Assembly (NCBI GenBank): GCA_012842105.1
Contig: DUTL01000274.1
Coordinates: forward strand, 1 to 20,298
Length of the DNA stretch: 20,298 nt
Direction: 5' to 3'
Source: Candidatus Fermentithermobacillaceae bacterium
Lineage (GTDB): Bacteria; Bacillota; Sulfobacillia; Fermentithermobacillales; Fermentithermobacillaceae
Below are positions 16,149 to 20,298 of this stretch, in pieces (position 1 is the first letter of the stretch; every line of letters begins with the position of its first letter). The position numbers and the translations under genes are program-made. Below the pieces are notes generated by a model. It did not search any database. It saw only the letters and a program-made list of their open reading frames with translations, and was not told the origin of the DNA.

Positions 16149-16865
16149 ATGGACATCAAAGAAATGTGCATATATGCAGCATTTTTTGGAACTCTCCTTG
16201 TATTCAGGCGGGTTGTTCACAAGCAAAGCCCTTCTACGCTTGGCTTCATGCCGAGCAGCGAAGGGTGGAAACTCTTTGGGAGCGGAGCGTTTGCAGGATT
16301 AATATACGCGGCAGGGTATTTCCTGGCCGTTGTGGCATCAGGCAAGGGACGCGTAATTTTCAGCGGGATATCCTCGGCAGCGCCAACCCTGAGGTTAGCC
16401 TTGGTTGTATTTCTTGGCCATCTCCCAGAATTGCTGTTCGGCGAAGCACTGTTCCGGGGCTATGTGCTCGAACGCCTGTCGTTAAGGCTGAAACCCACTG
16501 CGTCTGTAGCCATTACCTCTGCGTTATACACAACATACAGCCTACTTCTGTACTCAGGAGAGTATCCCTGGATTTATGGCCTTAATTGTCTTCTTTCAGC
16601 AATCCTATGCTTAATGGTGCTGGTGAATGGTTCGCTCATGCCCGTCCTGGGTAAAGAAGCGGCTTTTATAACCGCCCAGGCCCTTCTATCCGGCACTGAA
16701 TACGGCGTTGAACCCATTGTCTACCTCAGTGCAGGCAAGAGCATTTTCAGCGGCGCTCCCGCCAACATGAAATCGGGCCTCGCACTTACCGCGGTACTCC
16801 TTCTTGGCCTGCTCTACGAAGCAAAACATGCCGTACATCATTTCAAAGAAACCAGGGCAGTATAA
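16149..16865 (+). CDS. CPBP/CAAX-protease-like membrane protein lacking catalytic residues
   Basis: This 238-residue protein has several hydrophobic helices and resembles CPBP-family intramembrane proteases (Abi/CAAX type). The first family motif is recognisable in LPELLFGEALFRGYVLERL (about residues 92-110), where EExxxR should stand. Here the first Glu is Gly98, while Glu99 and Arg103 remain. The second motif (F-x-x-x-H) is replaced by SALYTTYSLL and the later His-containing helix reads FITAQALL with Gln for His. It is therefore probably not an active protease. The start at 16149 is chosen because AGGGTAGGAAT precedes it by 6 nt; an ATG ten codons earlier has no such site. It is monocistronic as far as can be seen. 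The role is unknown, perhaps binding or immunity-like as proposed for other family members. Confidence 0.65.
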   Translation: MDIKEMCIYAAFFGTLLVFRRVVHKQSPSTLGFMPSSEGWKLFGSGAFAGLIYAAGYFLAVVASGKGRVIFSGISSAAPTLRLALVVFLGHLPELLFGEALFRGYVLERLSLRLKPTASVAITSALYTTYSLLLYSGEYPWIYGLNCLLSAILCLMVLVNGSLMPVLGKEAAFITAQALLSGTEYGVEPIVYLSAGKSIFSGAPANMKSGLALTAVLLLGLLYEAKHAVHHFKETRAV

Positions 16866-17289
16866 CCCTAAAATACTCTGGCATCATCCCGGTACCAGTC
16901 CGATGCCTCTCCAATGCTAACCCCATGCCTTTTGATGCCCCGGTGCACAGTAAATCCCAGGCCTGAAAAAATGCGGAGGTGCCGGCCTAATGCCTACTAT
17001 TGCCTCCATCAGGGGCATGTCGCAACACAGAAACTTGCGTTCCAGGCGGAAAGTGATGATACAATATAAAGGTGAGCGCTTACCTTCCATTGCTCTGCCA
17101 TGTGCGCGCTGAGCAATTCCGCGTCCATACTCATGCAATGATAGCAACATATGAGGAGCCAGCCGAAAGGGCGGTTAGGGTAAACTGCTTGATGAAATCC
17201 TATACATAATGCAACCTAATGTAATTTTCTGAAGGAATCCGTACGCTTGGAACAGAAGCTTGTACATAATGCAACTCGGAGGAATCTAT
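16866..17289. other. Intergenic region upstream of the 183-aa gene
   Basis: This 424-bp stretch has no convincing gene; a 77-codon minus-strand frame at 16917-17150 lacks a ribosome site and recognisable content. It contains TACAAT/TATAAA boxes near 17057-17067 and the 60-bp-spaced direct repeat at 17203-17275. The CGGAGGAAT ribosome site for the next gene is at its end. Confidence 0.55.
17203..17275 (+). repeat. Direct repeat TACATAATGCAAC, 60 bp apart
   Basis: The 13-mer occurs at 17203-17215 and again at 17263-17275, exactly 60 bp apart, just before the gene at 17290. The second copy abuts the ribosome site. It could be a regulator's repeated site or the trace of a local duplication. Confidence 0.5.
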
Positions 17290-17841
17290 ATGTCCAAAGT
17301 CGATCCGGAAAAAACATACAGGCATAACGACCCGTTTCGGCCATTCACAGAACTTACGTGGCAGTTGGTGGCATCAATGATATCCGAAGATAATGCAACA
17401 CCTGCAGAAATTGCATCACTGTTTAACCGGGATGTCAACGATGTTATATGTAACATTCAAGAGGCCCACGCTTCCGGGCGGCTGGCAAGGATCGTACGCA
17501 ACCTTCCTCAAGACATACCGGAACAAAGCTATCGCGATCTTGCGTCAAGGATACTGGGAGACGCTCATAGAGACGCAGTGAAAATGAAACAAAGGCCCAA
17601 GAATACGGTAAAAACGTGTCGAACAGCAGTAAGAACGGTTACAGATATAGGGAAGTTCATAAAGACGGGTTGGGCGGAGACTTTATGCACGACTGCAAAC
17701 ATTGACCCTGAAGCTTACAGAAACTCTATAGAGCGTAAACTGAACGAATTCTGGGCAGGTGTGAATTGTCCCCTGGCCCGAAAACTTTCGCAGTGGTTGA
17801 ACCCTAAGGAAAAGAACCAAGTGAACCAAGGAGAGTGTTGA
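17290..17841 (+). CDS. Hypothetical protein with a possible N-terminal helix-turn-helix
   Basis: This 183-residue soluble protein is of a family I do not recognise. Residues about 25-60 (LVASMISEDNATPAEIASLF, then NRDVNDVICNIQEAHASGRL) have the spacing of a winged helix-turn-helix: a helix, a short turn at 'TPAEIASLF', and a second helix ending in Arg-Leu. The middle is rich in Lys, Arg and Thr and the C-terminus is basic (NPKEKNQVNQ). There is no signal peptide or membrane helix. The ATG at 17290 is preferred, with CGGAGGAAT 6 nt upstream; a frame extending to 17260 reads through that ribosome site. It is followed after 37 nt by the MlrC-like fragment. A regulatory role is only a suggestion. 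Confidence 0.65.
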   Translation: MSKVDPEKTYRHNDPFRPFTELTWQLVASMISEDNATPAEIASLFNRDVNDVICNIQEAHASGRLARIVRNLPQDIPEQSYRDLASRILGDAHRDAVKMKQRPKNTVKTCRTAVRTVTDIGKFIKTGWAETLCTTANIDPEAYRNSIERKLNEFWAGVNCPLARKLSQWLNPKEKNQVNQGEC

Positions 17842-17878
17842 CTGGCTCGCCCGGAAAGCCACTCCCTGCCAAACTCCA

Positions 17879-18643
17879 TTGCCTGCACTTCGACAAACTC
17901 CAGCGACTGCATTTACATTTTATGCATATTCAGTGCCTGTGGCATTTTATGCCTATCGTCTCAGGAATGAGGGACAAAGGGCACTAGGAAACTACGCTCC
18001 CGTACAGGATTTTTCTAAGGATATTTACGACCGGTGCCGTGAATGGGAAAACCTTCCCGGTGTATATTGCGCCTCTGTTGCCCCTGGATACGCCTACGCT
18101 GACGTACCGGATATCGGCATGTCTGTGTTTGTGGTAACCAACAACGATATGACGTTGGCAGAAAAAGTTGCCCAGGACTTAAGCGGCCTGGCATGGAGCC
18201 TGAGAGAGTCCTTCACTGAGCCATTGCCGGATGCAGAGGAAGCAACACAGTTGGCGATGAAGCACGTAGCTGAAAGTAACAGCCCTGTGGTAATCGCTGA
18301 CGGAGCAGACAGAATCGGCGACAGTACCTATATGCTTAAGGAACTCCTGGCACAGAAAGCAAAGAACTGGGTTATCCCCTGCATTACCGACCCTAAAGCA
18401 GCCAGGTGGCTTGAAGATAACTCCAAAGTAGGCGACAAGGTCGAACTGATCATTGGCGGCTGGTATGACGAATTCTCGGGAACACCTGTCGAAGTCAACG
18501 GTACAGTCGAGTACTTGGGACGTCCTACCTATACTCTGGTTGGCCCCATGGGGAAAGGCGCAAGAGTTCGAGAAGGGTTTGTAGCCCGGATCAACCTTGG
18601 CGATAACCGCCATGTTGTGGTCGCTGAACGTATGCTACTATGA
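17879..18643 (+). pseudogene. MlrC-like (M81) metallopeptidase remnant, C-terminal part only
   Basis: The 254-codon frame carries the C-terminal region of MlrC-family proteins, named for microcystin-degradation protein MlrC. Visible family features are APGYAYADVPDIGMSVFVVT (about residues 68-87), a helical LAEKVAQDLSGLAWSLRESF stretch, then VVIADGADRIGDSTYMLKEL, where intact relatives have DNPGGGxxGD, and a closing LGDNRHVVVAERMLL. The N-terminal domain of about 280-300 residues, with the metal-binding residues, is absent. The first 40-45 codons (including a repeated FYAY element) do not match the family. No start codon with a ribosome site was found; TTG 17879 is simply the first possible. 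The glycine-rich loop is also degenerate. It is most likely a 5'-truncated relic; an expressed single-domain protein is the alternative. Confidence 0.62.
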
Positions 18644-18860
18644 TCAATTCGAATATACTCGTGGAAAACCCTTCTTCTTTCCGGCCCCCAAATGACCTTG
18701 CCTGCTCAGGCCATGCCACAATAACGGCCGCAACCACTGACGCAATCCATCTCAGGAATTGCCACACCGTATCACCCAACCCATCATAGCGGTCATCCCA
18801 ACCGCCCCCGAAAATCAACCACAGCAATCGTAAAAACCGTGTCCGTCACCGTCACATCAG

Positions 18861-19463
18861 TTACCGGTGAAGCACTGGGGATATCCTCTTGTATACCAAA
18901 ACTGTCGCCAGAGAGACGATCATGCCCTTAAGCAGATTAAATGGTATGACTGCATACAGCATCAGGGTTTTGTAGTCTACCACATTCTTGTTAACCTTGC
19001 TCCCCATGCTGACTATGGTATCCAGTTCCAATCCAAAAACTTTGGCAAACAGCGGGAACATAACATAGTAGTTGTTCAGTGTCGCAAACGTGGCCATAGC
19101 CACAATGCCTAGCCCCAAGCCTAGCAAAGCACTCTTGAATGTCTTGTTTCTCTGATAGACAAATCCAGCAACATAAGCTAAGACGCTACCTACCAGAAAA
19201 TTGGAGAATTCCCCCACCCCGTTAGTGACCGTGCCTTCAATTAACACATTGAGCAGGTTCTTTACCAGCTGTACCCAGATGCCTGTCATGGGGCCCATTG
19301 CAAAAGCGCCCAACAATGATGGCAAATCTGAAATATCGAATTTCAGAAACGGCGGTGCAAACCACACAGGTGTCTTAAAGAACATAAGAGCAAATGAAAT
19401 CACTCCCAGCACCGAAATCTTGACAAGAGTCTGGGCGGGCCAGGATTGCTCAACACGTTTCAT
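18861..19463 (-). CDS. ribU: Riboflavin ECF transporter substrate-binding subunit (RibU type)
   Basis: This 200-residue membrane protein is the S component that binds riboflavin for an energy-coupling-factor transporter; the shared EcfA/A'/T module is not in the window. About six hydrophobic helices are visible. The family pattern includes FLKFDISDLPSLLGAFAMGP (about residues 39-58), VQLVKNLLNVLIEGT, then TNGVGEFSNFLVGSVLAYVA, and FATLNNYYVMFP in the fourth/fifth helix. The ATG has AGGAGGG seven bases upstream. The gene lies 130 nt after an FMN riboswitch and terminator on the same strand, which supports riboflavin as substrate and predicts repression when FMN is plentiful. It appears monocistronic: the next gene on the left is on the other strand. 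Confidence 0.93.
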   Translation of the reverse strand: MKRVEQSWPAQTLVKISVLGVISFALMFFKTPVWFAPPFLKFDISDLPSLLGAFAMGPMTGIWVQLVKNLLNVLIEGTVTNGVGEFSNFLVGSVLAYVAGFVYQRNKTFKSALLGLGLGIVAMATFATLNNYYVMFPLFAKVFGLELDTIVSMGSKVNKNVVDYKTLMLYAVIPFNLLKGMIVSLATVLVYKRISPVLHR

Positions 19464-19592
19464 TTAAATGCCCTCCTCGTATGCTTTGAATTTACTCTAG
19501 AAATATGTTCTCATCAAAACCCGGGGTAAATTGCGTTTTCGTATTGAGCGTTTCCAGAGGATAGCCCCTATTGCTTCCACGTCATACAATGC

Positions 19593-19621
19593 AAAAACCC
19601 CGAAGATGAGCCTCCGGGGTT
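19593..19621 (-). terminator. Riboswitch-controlled intrinsic terminator
   Basis: On the minus strand AACCCCGGAG (19621-19612) pairs with CTTCGGGGTT (19605-19596), 10 bp with one G-U, around a GCTCAT loop. A run of five T (19597-19593) follows. It sits 23 nt after the aptamer and well before ribU, the classic arrangement for transcriptional attenuation. Confidence 0.85.
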
Positions 19622-19643
19622 ACTTAAAGATCCAAAACCTGTT

Positions 19644-19759
19644 GCATCTTCTCCCATCCAGACTTTGACTGTCGGCCCTGGAATTTCACCAGGTCAACCG
19701 GTTTCCCGGCTCGCGGGCTTTGCCGCCGGTGAGGAATTGCACCTCGCCCCGAAGATACA
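19644..19759 (-). promoter_or_regulatory. FMN riboswitch (RFN element)
   Basis: On the minus strand the conserved RFN blocks occur in order: ATCTTCGGGGCGAGGTG, AATTCCTCACCGGCGG, AGCCCGCGAG, GGTGAAATTCCAGGGCCGAC, AGTCAAAGTCTGGATGGGAG and AAGATG. The closing P1 stem forms between ATCTTC near the start and GAAGAT near the end. FMN binding is expected to favour the terminator at 19593-19621 and switch off ribU. The 3' P1 strand GAAGATG can instead pair with CATCTTC in the terminator. Confidence 0.95.
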
Positions 19760-19770
19760 TCCAAGTTCAA

Positions 19771-19799
19771 TTTTTAGCCCATATGCGGGTAAATGTCAA
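19771..19799 (-). promoter_or_regulatory. Promoter of the FMN riboswitch-ribU transcript
   Basis: A perfect -35 TTGACA (19799-19794) is followed after exactly 17 nt by TAAAAA (19776-19771) on the minus strand. Transcription would begin a few bases before the aptamer's first stem. The -35 box begins 6 nt past the stop codon of the SLH gene. Confidence 0.75.
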
Positions 19800-19805
19800 G
19801 TGCCA

Positions 19806-20298
19806 CTATTTTGCGAGCGGCACTCTCACCAGGCTGTACTCGCCTCCATCCTTCATGTCTATGAGGTAAATCTCAATAGCAATAGGCTCGTCAGCCTGCA
19901 AGAGGCGGTGATCAATACACAATCCAAAAGCTCCCCACCCTATTCCGTAAGTAGACGTAGTATAGTTCTGCTTAATCACATCAGCACCGGACCCAGTTCT
20001 GGCCCTCCAGTTGACATTGGCTTCGAATGCCGTTGCAAACCCCATTACAAAAACACTGGACCCATCCCATTTGAACCCAGGCTTGGGGCCCAACAGGAGC
20101 ACCCTTTCGCCTTGAATTCCCTGCATTCTTGTGAGAATGGCACAAGCTTCCGCCCTGGTAAGTGTACCGTCCGGCCGGAAAGCCCCGTCGGGATAGCCTT
20201 CGATAAATCCTCGCTCGACGCACTCTGTTATCGAGGCCAGGTATTTTTTCTGAATGCTGGATACGTCCTTAAATTTCTCGAACCCAGGGAGGCTGGAA
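19806..20298 (-). CDS. SLH-domain cell-surface protein, 5'-truncated by window edge
   Basis: The last 163 codons are present; the start lies beyond the right edge. The first 55 or so residues are a complete S-layer homology repeat: FKDVSSIQKKYLASITECVE, then RGFIEGYPDGAFRPDGTLTRAEACAILTRM. SLH repeats bind pyruvylated secondary cell-wall polymers and hold proteins at the cell surface. The following roughly 105 residues are a separate domain rich in Gly, aromatic and beta-prone residues (FKWDGSSVFVMGFATAFEAN; YGIGWGAFGLCIDHRLLQAD; IEIYLIDMKDGGEYSLVRVP) that I do not recognise. The domain ends exactly at the TAG stop. Other SLH repeats and a signal peptide are expected upstream. There is almost no room for a terminator before the ribU promoter. 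Confidence 0.85.
   Translation of the reverse strand, partial: SSLPGFEKFKDVSSIQKKYLASITECVERGFIEGYPDGAFRPDGTLTRAEACAILTRMQGIQGERVLLLGPKPGFKWDGSSVFVMGFATAFEANVNWRARTGSGADVIKQNYTTSTYGIGWGAFGLCIDHRLLQADEPIAIEIYLIDMKDGGEYSLVRVPLAK

Noticed and set aside
17842..17992. Short frame starting at the TTG overlapping the 183-aa gene's stop (AAGGAGAG upstream)
   Set aside because: The ribosome site is attractive, but the ~50-codon peptide has no similarity to MlrC and ends in TAG; no frameshift joining it to the MlrC frame could be supported.
18591..18827. 78-codon minus-strand frame between ribU and the mlrC relic
   Set aside because: Starts at TTG with no ribosome site and overlaps the mlrC remnant on the other strand; composition looks incidental.
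1..20298. CRISPR arrays, tRNA or rRNA genes, prophage or integrase genes
   Set aside because: No regularly spaced repeats, cloverleaf-like segments or integrase/transposase motifs were seen on either strand.

Overview
The window looks like a chromosomal segment of a low-to-mid GC, Gram-positive, Clostridia-type Firmicute. The reasons are strong AGGAGG-type ribosome binding sites, frequent TTG/GTG starts, a lactococcal-type Opp oligopeptide transporter, an FMN riboswitch in front of a RibU-type riboflavin ECF subunit, and an S-layer-homology (SLH) protein. The species cannot be named from sequence alone. No rRNA, tRNA, CRISPR array, phage module or intact transposase was seen.

Layout. (1) 1-5554, all minus strand: tldD and pmbA/tldE (a two-part metalloprotease overlapping by 10 nt), then glpX (class II fructose-1,6-bisphosphatase), then a MATE/ANKH-like membrane transporter that runs off the left edge. 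(2) 5555-6211: a 657-bp divergent spacer with a tandem repeat resembling an insertion-sequence end and an orphan Shine-Dalgarno sequence. (3) 6212-12203, plus strand: a complete oligopeptide ABC transporter operon oppA-oppB-oppC-oppD-oppF, with a strong hairpin between oppA and oppB. (4) 12312-15691, minus strand: an unknown small membrane protein, nagA (N-acetylglucosamine-6-phosphate deacetylase), and an MFS transporter split by an in-frame TAG. (5) 16149-18643, plus strand: a CPBP/CAAX-protease-like membrane protein lacking catalytic residues, an unknown 183-aa protein, and an orphan C-terminal piece of an MlrC-like (M81) peptidase. (6) 18861-20298, minus strand: ribU under an FMN riboswitch with a visible terminator and antiterminator, and the 3' part of an SLH-domain gene.

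How it fits together. Much of the content concerns uptake and processing of peptides and cell-wall sugars: Opp imports oligopeptides, TldD/TldE degrade peptides, NagA feeds GlcNAc-6-P into glycolysis, and GlpX serves gluconeogenesis, as expected in an organism living on peptides or other non-sugar carbon. This theme is inference. The right half (14.3-18.7 kb) shows decay: a nonsense-interrupted transporter, a protease homologue without its active site, and a truncated peptidase.

I did not find a convincing undescribed multi-gene system. The best leads are the TAG-split MFS gene, the degenerate CPBP protein beside a perfect 18-bp palindrome, the FMN riboswitch switch geometry, and the nested palindromes downstream of glpX.
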